NCBI GenBank assembly: GCA_003022945.1
Contig: PXRZ01000078.1
Coordinates: 1-33,157, forward strand
Direction of reading: 5' to 3'
From: Halobacteriales archaeon QS_8_69_73
GTDB lineage: Archaea; Halobacteriota; Halobacteria; Halobacteriales; Haloarculaceae
DNA: 33,157 bases
Below are positions 22,094 through 30,331 of the stretch, piece by piece (the first letter of the stretch is position 1; each line of letters opens with the position of its first letter). The position numbers and the translations under genes were made by a program. The notes beneath the pieces were generated by a model. That model made no database searches, was not told where the DNA came from, and saw nothing but the letters and a program-made list of their open reading frames with translations.

Positions 22094-25000
22094 TCAGTCG
22101 TCGCTGGCGACGCCGCCGCCGGCGTCGGAGCCGGGCGACGGCGTCGCGCCCGGCGGCGGCGAGGTCCGGACGTCGGCCGACTCCCGCTCGGCGATGACCT
22201 CGGCGTAGGCGTCGGGCATCACCTTCACCATGTCGTCCAGCGCCGCCTCCCAGTCGTCGAGAACGGCGGCGCCGCGGTCGGAGTCGGTGTAGGCGACGTG
22301 GTTCTCCACCAGCCGGCGGAGCAGGCGGCGATCCTTGGCCTCCAGCTCGTCGGTCGTCGACACCATGCCGTGGTTGACCCGCTTTTCGAAGTCGCCCTCG
22401 CGGTCGAGGACATAGGCGATTCCGCCGGACATGCCGGCGGCGAAGTTCTTGCCCGTCCCGCCCAGACAGACGACGGCGCCGCCGGTCATGTACTCACAGC
22501 CGTGGTCACCGACGGACTCGACGACCGCCCGGACGCCGGAGTTGCGGACCGCGAACCGCTCGCCGGCCTTGCCGTTGATGTAGGCCTCGCCCTGGGTGGC
22601 GCCGTACAGCGCGACGTTGCCGACGAGGATGTTCTCCTCGGGCTCGTAGGGGGCGTCGTTCGGCGTGTTGCAGATGAGCCTGCCGCCGGACAGCCCCTTG
22701 CCGACGTAGTCGTTCGCGGTGCCGGTCAGCTGCATCGTCACGCCGTCCTGCAGGAAGGCGCCGAAGCTCTGGCCGGCGGTGCCGCCGAAGTCGACCCGGA
22801 TGGTGTCGTCCGGCAGCCCCTCGGTGCCGTACGCCCGGGAGATGCGGTTCGACAGCGTGGCGCCGACCGCGCGGTCGACGTTGGAGATCTCGCGGTCGAG
22901 GTGGACCGGCTCGCCGCGCTCGATGGCGGCCTCGGCGTCGTCGATGAGCCCCCAGTCCAGCGATTCGTCGATCTCGTGGGTCTGCGGTTCGGTCTTTCGG
23001 CGTCCGTCGCCGGCCGGCTCCGCCAGTACCGCCGAGAGGTCCAGCTTCCGGGCCTTCTCCTGGTCGACGTCCTCGCGCTGTTTCAGCGCGTCGACGCGGC
23101 CGACCATCTCGTCGACCGAGGTGAAGCCCAGCTCGGCCATGATCTCCCGCAGCTCCTGGGCGATGAACGTCATGTAGTTGATGACGTGCTGTGGTTCGCC
23201 GGGGAACCGGTCGCGGAGCCCCTCGTCCTGGGTGGCGACGCCGACCGGGCAGGTGTTCTGGTGGCACTGCCGGGCCATCACGCAACCGGAGGTGACGAGC
23301 GAGGCGGTGCCGAAGACGTACTCCTCGGCGCCCAGGAGTGCGGCGACGGCGACATCATGGCCGGTCTTCAGCCCGCCGTCGACGGTCATCTTGATGCGGG
23401 AGCGCAGCTCCGTCGACCGGAGCATCTGGTTGGCCTCCGCCACGCCGAGTTCCCACGGCAGGCCGGCGTTTTTGATGGACGTCTTCGGCGAGGCGCCGGT
23501 CCCGCCGGAGTGGCCGGAGATGTGGACCACGTCGGCGTTGGCCTTGGCGACGCCGGCGGCGATGGTGCCGATACCGGCCTCCGACACCAGCTTCACGTTG
23601 ATGTCGGCCTCGGGGTTCGCGGCCTTCAGATCGTGGATGAGCTGTTTGAGGTCCTCGATCGAGTAGATGTCGTGCAGCGGCGGCGGCGAGATGAGCCCCA
23701 CCCCGGGCGTCGAGTAGCGGACGTGGGCGATCATCTCGTTGACCTTCTCGCCGGGCAGGTGGCCGCCCTCGCCGGGCTTCGACCCCTGGGCCATCTTGAT
23801 CTGCAGCGAGTCGGCGTTGGTGAGATACGTCGAGGTGACGCCAAAACGCCCGGAGGCGATCTGCTTGACGTTGCACTCCTTTTCGGTGTCGAACCGCTCC
23901 GGCGGCTCGCCGCCCTCGCCGGTGCCGGACTTTCCCCCGAGTCGGTTCATCGCGATGGCATTGTTCTCGTGGGCCTCCGGCGACAGCGAGCCGAGACTCA
24001 TCGACGCGGTGACGAACCGCTCGACGACGGACTCGACGGGCTCGACCGCCTCGAGATCGACCGGGTCGCGGTCGGAGTCGAACGCCAGCAGCCCGCGGAG
24101 CGTCTGGAGCCGCTCGCTTTGGTCGTTCATCAGCTCGGCGAACTCACGGTACTGGCCGTAGTCGCCCTCCCGGACGGCCTTCTGGAGGGCGCCGACCGAC
24201 TCGGGGTTCCACTCGTGGACCATCCCCGACGACCGGTGTTCGTACTCGCCCTGGTGTTCGAGCTCGGGGTCGTCGCCGAACGCCACCTCGTAGCGCCGCC
24301 GCAGGTCGTCTCCGACGTCGTCGACGTCGATGCCCTCGGTACGGGCGGTCGTCCCCTCGAAGTACTCGGCGACGAACCCCGAGTCCAGCCCCACGGCCTC
24401 GAAGATCTGTGCGCCCTGGTAGGACTCGACGGTCGAGATGCCCATCTTCGCCATCGTCTTCAGCAGGCCGTCCTCGACGGCGTGGATGTACGCCTCGACG
24501 GCCGCCGCCTCGTCGGCGCCGTCCGGCCCGGCCACGAGGTCGGCGATGGACTCGTAGGCGAGGTAGGGGTTGACCGCGCCGGCGCCGTAGCCGATGCAGG
24601 TGGCGACGTGGTGGACCGTCCGGGGGTCGGCCGACTCGACGACGAGCCCGACCCGATTCCGGAGCCCGTTGCGGACGAGATGGTGGTGGACGCCGCCGGT
24701 CGCCAGGAGTACGGGGATGGGGACGGCGTCGGCACCGGCGTCGCGGTCGGAGAGGACGATGATGTCGTGCTCGCGGGCGGCCTCGGTAGCCTCCCGGCGG
24801 ACCGCCTCGACGGCCGCCTCCAGGTCGTCGTCCGGGTCGAAGGTAGTGTCGAGCACGTACGACGACAGCCCGCCGTCGGCCTCGGACCCGTCCAGCCGCC
24901 GGATCGCGGCCGTTTCGGCGTCCCGCAGCACCGGCGAGTCGACGACCAGCTGGCGGGCGTGGGCAGGCGACTCCCCGAGCAGGTTGCGCTGGTTGCCGAG

Positions 25001-26737
25001 CCGGGACTCCAGCGACGTCACCAGCTCCTCGCGGATGTAGTCCAGCGGCGGGTTCGTCACCTGGGCGAACAGCTGCTTGAAGTACGAAAACAGCGGGCGG
25101 TTGAACTGCGACAGCACGCTGAGCGGCGTGTCGTCGCCCATCGAGCCGACGGGGTCCTTCCCGTCGCGGGCCATCGGCTCGATGAGGTGATCCAACTCGT
25201 CGTGGGTGTAGCCGTACAGCGCCTGCCGGGCACGGAGGTCGCGCCCGTCGCCGGCCGGCGTCGCGTCGTCGTCGGCGACGTCGTCGAGACGGACCTGCTC
25301 GTCGTCGACCCACTCGGCGTACCGCTCGTCGATCAGCTCCTCGAAGATCTCGTCGTCCGGTACGACGCGACCCGCCTCGGGGTCGGCGAGGAACAGCTGG
25401 CCGGGCTGGAGCCGGTCGCGGCGCTCGATGTCGCCGAAGTCGGGCTCGAGGGCGCCGGCCTCGCTGGCCATGATGAGGCGGTTGTCGGTCGTCACGTCGT
25501 ACCGGCAGGGCCGCAGGCCGTTGCGGTCCAGCACCGCGCCGACGCGGTCGCCGTCCGTGGCGGCGACCAGCGCCGGCCCGTCCCACGGTTCGACAAGGGA
25601 GGCGTGGTAGTCGTACCACTCGCGGCGCTTCTCGGAGACGCGGTTGGCCTCGCCGCGCCAGGCCTCGGGAATCAGCATCCGGAGGGCGTGCGGCAGGTCG
25701 CGGCCGCCCTGCATCAACAGTTCGAGGGCGTTGTCGACGCTTGCGGTGTCGGACTGCTCGGGGTCGTTGATGATCGGCCGGAGGGTGTCGATGTCTCCTC
25801 GCGGGCGCTGCCCGCTCGAATCCGAGGAGTGGTTCGAAGATGGCCGCTGGCCACCTTCGTCATCACGAGAGACGGCGTCGCCGTCTCTCGAACGATATCC
25901 CTCCTCGCCGCCGTCGCCGAGGGCCGGATGCGCGAGGTCGCTCTCGCGGGCCCGCATCCAGTTGATGTTCCCCTGGATGGTGTTGAACTCGCCGTTGTGG
26001 ATGATCCTGCGGTACGGGTGCGCGAGGTGCCACGCCCCCAGCGTGTTCGTCGAGAAGCGGGCGTGGACCATCGCGAACGTCGAACGCAGCCGGTCGTCGG
26101 TCAGGTCGGGGTAGTACGCCGGCAGCTGCTCGGCGGTGAGCAGCCCTTTGTAGATGACGGTATCACGGTCCAACGAGCAGACGTAGAACCGGCCGTAGCC
26201 GTCGGGCTGGCGCTCCTCGACGGTCGTCTCCAGGTCCCGGCGGGCGACGTACAGCGCCCGATCGAAGTCCTCGGCGCCGGCCGGTCGGATAAAAGGCTGG
26301 ACGACGAGCGGTTCCGAGTCGAGCGCGGTCCGGCCGAGCGAGCCGTCGTCCGTCGGTACCTCCCGCCAGGCGAAGACGTCGAGATCGTGGTCGGCCAGCA
26401 CCGCCTCGGTGAGGTCCTGCAGGCCGGCGGCGGCCTCGCGGTCCTGCGGCATGAACATCGAGCCGACGGCGTAGGCGCCGCGGGCCGGCAGGTCCTCGAC
26501 CTCGTCGGCGAAGAACTCGTGGGGCGTCTGCAGTAAGATACCGGCGCCGTCGCCGGTGTCCGGGTCGGCGCCGGTCGTGCCGCGGTGTTCGAGGTTCGCC
26601 AGCAGCTCGAGCCCGTCGGCGACCGGTCGGTTCGTCCGACCGCCGTCGAGGTCCATCACCACGCCGACCCCACAGCTGGCGCGTGCGTCGTCCGGATCCG
26701 CGAGCCCGACGTTACTCGCGGCTGATTGCTTTCTCAT
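22094..26737 (-). CDS. gltB: glutamate synthase large subunit, with an in-frame repeat-element insert
   Basis: A 1547-aa enzyme that makes two glutamates from glutamine and 2-oxoglutarate. The N-terminal glutaminase domain has the nucleophile Cys22 (ASCGVGVVMDLDGG) and LEHRGTTGADPDTGDGAG; the mature protein should begin at that Cys. A central domain follows, then the FMN/3Fe-4S synthase domain from about residue 860, with GKSGTGEGGEP, AQGSKPGEGGHLPG, SGHSGGTGASP and the cluster loop CVMARQCHQNTCPVG. The C-terminal GXGXG beta-helix starts at about 1290. Residues about 280-318 (GGEEGYRSRDGDAVSRDDEG and on to RPRG) interrupt the otherwise conserved HPALGD-DIDTLRPI run; they are encoded by structured element copy B (25795-25895). 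The start is ATG 26737 rather than an earlier in-frame codon. No small subunit is adjacent, so reductant may come from ferredoxin. Confidence 0.95.
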   Translation of the reverse strand: MRKQSAASNVGLADPDDARASCGVGVVMDLDGGRTNRPVADGLELLANLEHRGTTGADPDTGDGAGILLQTPHEFFADEVEDLPARGAYAVGSMFMPQDREAAAGLQDLTEAVLADHDLDVFAWREVPTDDGSLGRTALDSEPLVVQPFIRPAGAEDFDRALYVARRDLETTVEERQPDGYGRFYVCSLDRDTVIYKGLLTAEQLPAYYPDLTDDRLRSTFAMVHARFSTNTLGAWHLAHPYRRIIHNGEFNTIQGNINWMRARESDLAHPALGDGGEEGYRSRDGDAVSRDDEGGQRPSSNHSSDSSGQRPRGDIDTLRPIINDPEQSDTASVDNALELLMQGGRDLPHALRMLIPEAWRGEANRVSEKRREWYDYHASLVEPWDGPALVAATDGDRVGAVLDRNGLRPCRYDVTTDNRLIMASEAGALEPDFGDIERRDRLQPGQLFLADPEAGRVVPDDEIFEELIDERYAEWVDDEQVRLDDVADDDATPAGDGRDLRARQALYGYTHDELDHLIEPMARDGKDPVGSMGDDTPLSVLSQFNRPLFSYFKQLFAQVTNPPLDYIREELVTSLESRLGNQRNLLGESPAHARQLVVDSPVLRDAETAAIRRLDGSEADGGLSSYVLDTTFDPDDDLEAAVEAVRREATEAAREHDIIVLSDRDAGADAVPIPVLLATGGVHHHLVRNGLRNRVGLVVESADPRTVHHVATCIGYGAGAVNPYLAYESIADLVAGPDGADEAAAVEAYIHAVEDGLLKTMAKMGISTVESYQGAQIFEAVGLDSGFVAEYFEGTTARTEGIDVDDVGDDLRRRYEVAFGDDPELEHQGEYEHRSSGMVHEWNPESVGALQKAVREGDYGQYREFAELMNDQSERLQTLRGLLAFDSDRDPVDLEAVEPVESVVERFVTASMSLGSLSPEAHENNAIAMNRLGGKSGTGEGGEPPERFDTEKECNVKQIASGRFGVTSTYLTNADSLQIKMAQGSKPGEGGHLPGEKVNEMIAHVRYSTPGVGLISPPPLHDIYSIEDLKQLIHDLKAANPEADINVKLVSEAGIGTIAAGVAKANADVVHISGHSGGTGASPKTSIKNAGLPWELGVAEANQMLRSTELRSRIKMTVDGGLKTGHDVAVAALLGAEEYVFGTASLVTSGCVMARQCHQNTCPVGVATQDEGLRDRFPGEPQHVINYMTFIAQELREIMAELGFTSVDEMVGRVDALKQREDVDQEKARKLDLSAVLAEPAGDGRRKTEPQTHEIDESLDWGLIDDAEAAIERGEPVHLDREISNVDRAVGATLSNRISRAYGTEGLPDDTIRVDFGGTAGQSFGAFLQDGVTMQLTGTANDYVGKGLSGGRLICNTPNDAPYEPEENILVGNVALYGATQGEAYINGKAGERFAVRNSGVRAVVESVGDHGCEYMTGGAVVCLGGTGKNFAAGMSGGIAYVLDREGDFEKRVNHGMVSTTDELEAKDRRLLRRLVENHVAYTDSDRGAAVLDDWEAALDDMVKVMPDAYAEVIAERESADVRTSPPPGATPSPGSDAGGGVASDD
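25795..25895 (+). repeat. structured multi-hairpin element, copy B, inside gltB
   Basis: The core 25830-25895 reads TGGTTCGA, hairpin 1 (CGAAGATGGCC-GCT-GGCCACCTTCG, one mismatched pair, 25835-25859), linker TCGTCATCACGA (25857-25868), hairpin 2 (CGAGAGACGGC-GTC-GCCGTCTCTCG, 25866-25890), TCGAACGA. Upstream, CTCCTCG (25795-25801) and CGAGGAG (25823-25829) enclose CGGGC-GCT-GCCCG. The linkers are identical to copy A at 15624-15691, but the stem sequences differ and pairing is kept. It is antisense to gltB and adds about 35-39 codons in frame. Confidence 0.75.
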
Positions 26738-26868
26738 ATTACTATGTGGTGAATACCCGAATAAGAGACTTCCCCTCAAACACTAACGGGTGGTTTACCC
26801 CATACAAGGTCGTATAAGGTATACCAAGAAAGGGCGACCGATCGAGACCGGCACCGGCGCCGGTCCCG

Positions 26869-26925
26869 GCCGCAGGCCGCCCGTCAGGGTGGCCGTCGGG
26901 TCCCTGGTATGCGGCCGGAGGCCGC
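26869..26925 (-). terminator. GC hairpins after proS
   Basis: GCGGCC-GGA-GGCCGC (26911-26925) and CGGCC-GCA-GGCCG (26869-26881) form short stems just after the proS stop in its direction of transcription. T runs are lacking, so the call rests on position. The remainder of the 191-nt gap is AT-richer near 26740-26830 and should hold the gltB promoter, with TTATTCGG about 20 nt before its ATG. Confidence 0.3.
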
Positions 26926-26928
26926 GGT

Positions 26929-28380
26929 TCAGTACGACTTCGCGAAGTACGCGGTCTCGACGGCCTCCTCGCCACAGACGCCGCAGGCCTCGTGGACCGG
27001 CCTCTCGTCTTCGTCGAGCGGTAGCATGACGATTTCGGCGGCGATCTCGTCTTTGATCTCCGCCTCGCAGGCCTCCTCGCCGCACCAGCCGGTCTTGACG
27101 TAGCCGCCGTGGCGACCGAGTGTACCCAGAATCTCGCCGCGACCGTGGGCCTCCCGGATATCGTTCTCGAGGGTCTCCTCGGCGGCGGCGTACAGTTTGG
27201 CGTACACCGCCCCGAGGGCGTCGTCGACGGCTTCGGCGATGGTCTCGCGGTCGGCGACCTCGCTCTCGCCGTCCGGGCGGTGGACCAGCGTCGCCTCGCC
27301 GTTTTCGACCTCGTCGGGACCGATTTCGATGCGCAGCGGAATCCCGTTCAGCTCGTGTTCGTTGAACTTGAAGCCGGGGTTGCGCCCGTCGCGGTCGTCC
27401 AGTTCGACCCGGAACTGCCCGTCCAGTTCGGCCGCGAGGTCGGCGGCGTACTCCCGAACGGCCGCCTCCGTGTCGGCCTGCCAGATGGGGACGACGACGA
27501 CCTGCGTGGGCGCCAGCGCCGGCGGCAGCACCAGCCCCTGGTCGTCGGAGTGGGTCATGATGAGCGCGCCCATCGCCCGCCAGGACAGCCCCCAGGAGGT
27601 GGTGTGGGCGGTCCGTTCGTTTTCGTCCTCGTCGGTGTAGGTGATGTCGAAGGCGTCGGCGAAGGAGGTGCCGAGGTAGTGGGAGGTGCCGGCCTGGACG
27701 GACTTGCCGTCGGGCATCAGCGCCTCGATGGTGGTCGTGGTGTCGGCGCCGGGGAACTTGTCGTGTTCGGGCTTGCGGCCGGTCATCCCCGGGATGGCCA
27801 TCACCTCCTCGTAGAGCCGCTCGTACTGGCCCAGCCGGGTCATCGTCTCGCTCCAGGCGTCCTCCTCGGTGGCGTGAGCGGTATGGCCCTCCTGCCAGAG
27901 GAACTCCTTGGTGCGGAAGAACGGCTTGGTCTCGGTGGCCTCCCACCGGACGACCGAACACCACTGGTTGAGCCGCATTGGGAGGTCCCGGTAGCTGCGG
28001 ACCCACTGTGAGATGAACGGCGCGATGATGGACTCGCTGGTCGGCCGGACCGCAAGCCGCTCGTCGAGTTCGTCGTGGCCGCCGTGGGTCACCCACGCTA
28101 CTTCGGGGTCGAACCCCTCGACGATGTCCTTCTCGCGCTCGAGGTAGCCCTCCGGGATGAACATCGGGAAGTAGGCGTTGTCGACGCCGGTGTTCTTGAA
28201 CCAGCCGTCGAGGTGGGACTTGAGACGCTCCCAGACCGCGTAGCCCCGAGGGCGGGTGACGACGAACCCGCCCATCGGCGCGTAGTCCGCCAGGCCCGCC
28301 TTCTGGACGACCTCGGCGTACCACTCGCCGGGGCTGTGCTCCTTCGACTCGGTGATGCCGAGTTCCTGCTCGCCGCTCAT
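26929..28380 (-). CDS. proS: prolyl-tRNA synthetase (archaeal/eukaryal type)
   Basis: A 483-aa class II aminoacyl-tRNA synthetase that charges tRNA-Pro. Motif 1 lies near PRGYAVWERLKSHLDGWF; motif 2 is VVRWEATETKPFFRTKEFLWQEGHTAHAT; motif 3 is recognisable near TSWGLSWRAMGALIMTHSDDQGLVLPP. The anticodon-binding domain starts at PTQVVVVPIW, and the C-terminal zinc domain has GWCGEEACE and CGVCGEE. The protein ends in the conserved KSY. This arrangement (no bacterial editing insert, C-terminal zinc domain) defines the archaeal type. The ATG is directly preceded by the palindrome ACCGTACGGT (28381-28390), with TTTAATATC about 25 nt upstream. Complete. Confidence 0.95.
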   Translation of the reverse strand: MSGEQELGITESKEHSPGEWYAEVVQKAGLADYAPMGGFVVTRPRGYAVWERLKSHLDGWFKNTGVDNAYFPMFIPEGYLEREKDIVEGFDPEVAWVTHGGHDELDERLAVRPTSESIIAPFISQWVRSYRDLPMRLNQWCSVVRWEATETKPFFRTKEFLWQEGHTAHATEEDAWSETMTRLGQYERLYEEVMAIPGMTGRKPEHDKFPGADTTTTIEALMPDGKSVQAGTSHYLGTSFADAFDITYTDEDENERTAHTTSWGLSWRAMGALIMTHSDDQGLVLPPALAPTQVVVVPIWQADTEAAVREYAADLAAELDGQFRVELDDRDGRNPGFKFNEHELNGIPLRIEIGPDEVENGEATLVHRPDGESEVADRETIAEAVDDALGAVYAKLYAAAEETLENDIREAHGRGEILGTLGRHGGYVKTGWCGEEACEAEIKDEIAAEIVMLPLDEDERPVHEACGVCGEEAVETAYFAKSY

Positions 28381-28455
28381 ACCGTACGGTGCCGTAGCGC
28401 GATATTAAACCCCGCGTATCGTCGGGAACCGTTCACACGCCGGGACAGCATACAT
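28381..28455. promoter_or_regulatory. divergent promoters of proS and the GNAT gene
   Basis: On the minus strand GGGGTTTAATATCG (28402-28415) is a TATA box about 25 nt before the proS ATG, and the 10-nt palindrome ACCGTACGGT (28381-28390) occupies the start-site region. On the plus strand AGCATACATACC (about 28447-28458) lies about 25-30 nt before the GNAT ATG at 28481. Confidence 0.45.
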
Positions 28456-28480
28456 ACCCCGCGACCGCGTCGGAATCACC

Positions 28481-28924
28481 ATGCCGGGTCCGGTCTTCAT
28501 CGAGGGCGACAGCGTCGAACTGTGCACCGTCGAGCGCGAGGACCTCGAGTTCCTCCAGCAGGGGATGAACCACCCGGGCGTGCGTCGGTACGCGGGTGGG
28601 GACCTGCCGTACAACCGCCAGCGCTACGAGGATGAACTGTTCGAGACCATCTCGGGCGGCGACGTGTTCCACGTCCTCGTCCGCGCGGAGGGCCAGCGCG
28701 TCGGTGACGTCTCGCTCGCGCCCATCGACGAGCGGCGCGGGTGGGCGAACCTCGGCTACTGGGTCCACCCGGAGACCATCGTCGCGGACAACGAGGCGTC
28801 GAAACGGGTCGCCGAGAAGCTCGGATTCGTCCACGAAGGGACCAAGCGCGACGACGCCTTCGTCGGCGGCGAGTACGTCGACCGCGAGGTGTACGCCGTC
28901 CTCGCCGACGAGTGGGAGGGCTGA
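28481..28924 (+). CDS. GNAT acetyltransferase (RimJ/RimL-like) lacking the acetyl-CoA motif
   Basis: A 147-aa protein whose ends match haloarchaeal RimJ/RimL-type N-acetyltransferases. The start MPGPVFIEGDSVELCTVEREDLEFL and GDVSLAPIDERRGWANLGYWVHPE are family-like, as is the end VADNEASKRVAEKLGFVHEGTKRDDAFVGGEYVD. Between WVHPE and TIVADNEAS (near 28768-28780) the segment that normally carries the Q/R-x-x-G-x-G/A acetyl-CoA pyrophosphate-binding loop, plus a helix and strand, is missing. That is about 35 residues, and the loss is in frame. As written it should not bind acetyl-CoA. Divergent from proS. The loss resembles those in egsA and azlC. Confidence 0.75.
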   Translation: MPGPVFIEGDSVELCTVEREDLEFLQQGMNHPGVRRYAGGDLPYNRQRYEDELFETISGGDVFHVLVRAEGQRVGDVSLAPIDERRGWANLGYWVHPETIVADNEASKRVAEKLGFVHEGTKRDDAFVGGEYVDREVYAVLADEWEG

Positions 28925-28939
28925 CGGAAGTCAGTAGGC

Positions 28940-29161
28940 TCAGACTCCCCAGTCGACGCGGTCCCAGAGCCGCTCGTAGCCGAGGTATGTCCCCGTCTTC
29001 ACCAGGTTGGCGACGACGCCGATGCCGAGGGCCTGCTCGACGTCTCCCACGACGGCGAGGGCGACGACGACGGTGATACAGACCATCAGCAGGCGGTAGC
29101 CGAGCGTCTTGACGATCGCCCGCGAGAGGTCCTGGTGCGGTCGTCCCCCGATGGAACTCAT
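28940..29161 (-). CDS. DUF2061 family small membrane protein
   Basis: A 73-aa protein starting MSSIGGRPHQDLSRAIVKTLGYRLLMVCITVVVALAVVG, with two hydrophobic segments (about residues 20-40 and 46-62) and the typical ending YERLWDRVDWG. SRAIVKTLGYR and YERLWDRVDWG are hallmarks of DUF2061, a small family of unknown function found with transporters and sulfate-assimilation genes in bacteria. The gene is complete and lies downstream of azlCD on the same strand, with a 70-nt AT-richer gap. Confidence 0.85.
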   Translation of the reverse strand: MSSIGGRPHQDLSRAIVKTLGYRLLMVCITVVVALAVVGDVEQALGIGVVANLVKTGTYLGYERLWDRVDWGV

Positions 29162-29231
29162 ACCCTACGGGAGGAGCGGCTCCGTAGTAACTGTTTTGCG
29201 TTATCTTTCACGTTCGCGTAATCCTTCGTGG

Positions 29232-29561
29232 TTACACGACCAGCCGGAGGCCGAGGAGGACGGCCATTCCGACGGCGATGGTGGCGAGGATGTTCTCGGT
29301 CCGCCAGGCGACGACGGCCGCGGCGCCGGCGGCGAGAAGTCGGCCGTTGTCGAGCGACAGTGCCGGCGACCCGTCGACGACGACGACGGCGGGGACGACG
29401 AGCGCCGACAGCACTGCCGCCGGGACGAGCCGCAGCGCCCGTTCGAGGCCGTCGGGCACCTCCGAGAGGTACTCGAAGAGGTAGATGAACGAAAAGCGGA
29501 TGCAGAAGGTGCCGACGCCGACGGCGACGACGATTGCCCACACCTCGGTCGCGGCGGTCAC
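29232..29561 (-). CDS. azlD: AzlD-family branched-chain amino acid export subunit
   Basis: A 109-aa membrane protein, the small subunit of an AzlCD-type exporter for branched-chain amino acids. It has an N-terminal helix (EVWAIVVAVGVGTFCIRFSFIYLFEYL) followed by hydrophobic segments through VPAAVLSALVVPAVVV and a C-terminal AWRTENILATIAVGMAVLLGLRLV. These fit the usual AzlD length and the TF-x-x-R pattern. The GTG start (29559-29561) overlaps the azlC stop as GTGA, so it is coupled to azlC. Complete, although its partner gene is damaged here. Confidence 0.85.
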   Translation of the reverse strand: MTAATEVWAIVVAVGVGTFCIRFSFIYLFEYLSEVPDGLERALRLVPAAVLSALVVPAVVVVDGSPALSLDNGRLLAAGAAAVVAWRTENILATIAVGMAVLLGLRLVV

Positions 29562-30147
29562 CGGTCACCCCCCGCCTCGACGGCGACGCCGGCGACCACG
29601 CCGGCGACGGCGCCGGCGATGAGCCCGAGATTCAGCGGGAGGTCGGCCCCGAGAACGGCGCCGGCGCCGCCGACGACGGCCGCGACGGCGCCCGCGCGGT
29701 CGGTCACCGCCGGCAGCAGCAGCGCCAGGAACGTCAGCGGGACGGCGAACGAAAGCGGCAGCGACTCCGGCACCCGCGTGCCGACGACGACGCCGGCGAC
29801 GGTGCAGAGCTGCCAGACGATCCATAGCGGCGCCGCCACTCCGAGGTAGTACCAGCGCCGCCGGACCGTTCCGTCGGCGCCGAACCGCGTCACCGACAGG
29901 GCGTACGCCTGATCGGTCAGCAGGTACGCGATTCCGGCCCGCCACCGCGTCGACAGCTCCCGGAGGTACGGGGCGATGGACGCCGAGTACATCAACATCC
30001 GGAGGTTGATGGGCCGACCGCCTGAAGCCCCGAGAGGCCGACGCCGACCGCAGCGGCGCCGGCGACCAGTCCGAACGGGACGACGCCGACGAGCACCGGG
30101 GCGACCGCCCGGAGCCCGTCGAGAAACGACACACGGCGCGAGGGCAT
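29558..30147 (-). pseudogene. azlC: AzlC-family branched-chain amino acid exporter, internally deleted
   Basis: The large AzlC subunit begins at ATG 30147 with MPSRRVSFLDGLRAVAPVLVGVVPFGLVAGAAAV, the typical first helix. After GLSGLQAVG the homology jumps, near 30005-30020, to INLRMLMYSASIAPYLREL in another frame, which runs to the TGA at 29558-29560. The family normally has about 30-35 residues between these points, containing the FAGASQ/A segment and a helix, so both a segment and the frame are lost. The remaining part keeps TDQAYALS and three or four helices. The overlap with azlD is intact. As written there is no functional transporter. Confidence 0.7.
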
Positions 30148-30290
30148 ACCTCGACTACCGGGGGCGGGGATACATGCGTTACCGTTCCGGAGACGTCATC
30201 GCTTCCCGCCGGCGACGGCGAGGTACGCGTCGTCGCATACCTTCAGGTGGCTCCGGCGGCAACGTAGTCCAGTGGCCGTCGTGGACGGCT

Positions 30291-30306
30291 CCGGCTCCGG
30301 AGCCGG
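30291..30306 (-). repeat. 16-nt perfect palindrome downstream of the 30332 gene
   Basis: CCGGCTCCGGAGCCGG is self-complementary and lies 26-41 nt beyond the stop of the minus-strand gene at 30332, followed by related GGCTCC/GGAGCC repeats. A terminator or protein-binding site is possible. Nothing else is recognisable in the 184-nt gap to azlC. Confidence 0.3.
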
Positions 30307-30331
30307 TGCCGGGGCCGGAGCCGGGGGCCGC

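Noticed and set aside
25795-25908. CTCCTCGC on both sides of element B as a target-site duplication
   Set aside because: The copies are 106 nt apart, not a multiple of three, so removing one unit would shift gltB; the match is short and GC-rich and may be chance.
22298-26536. A 1412-residue open frame antisense to gltB
   Set aside because: It is a GC-bias shadow: composition is Val/Asp/Arg/Gly-rich without domain logic, and the opposite strand encodes a complete, motif-rich glutamate synthase.
4900-30020. A common sequence motif at the deletion junctions
   Set aside because: Junctions share only fragments such as ATCG or CGGAC, expected by chance from frequent Ile and Asp codons; no convincing consensus could be aligned.
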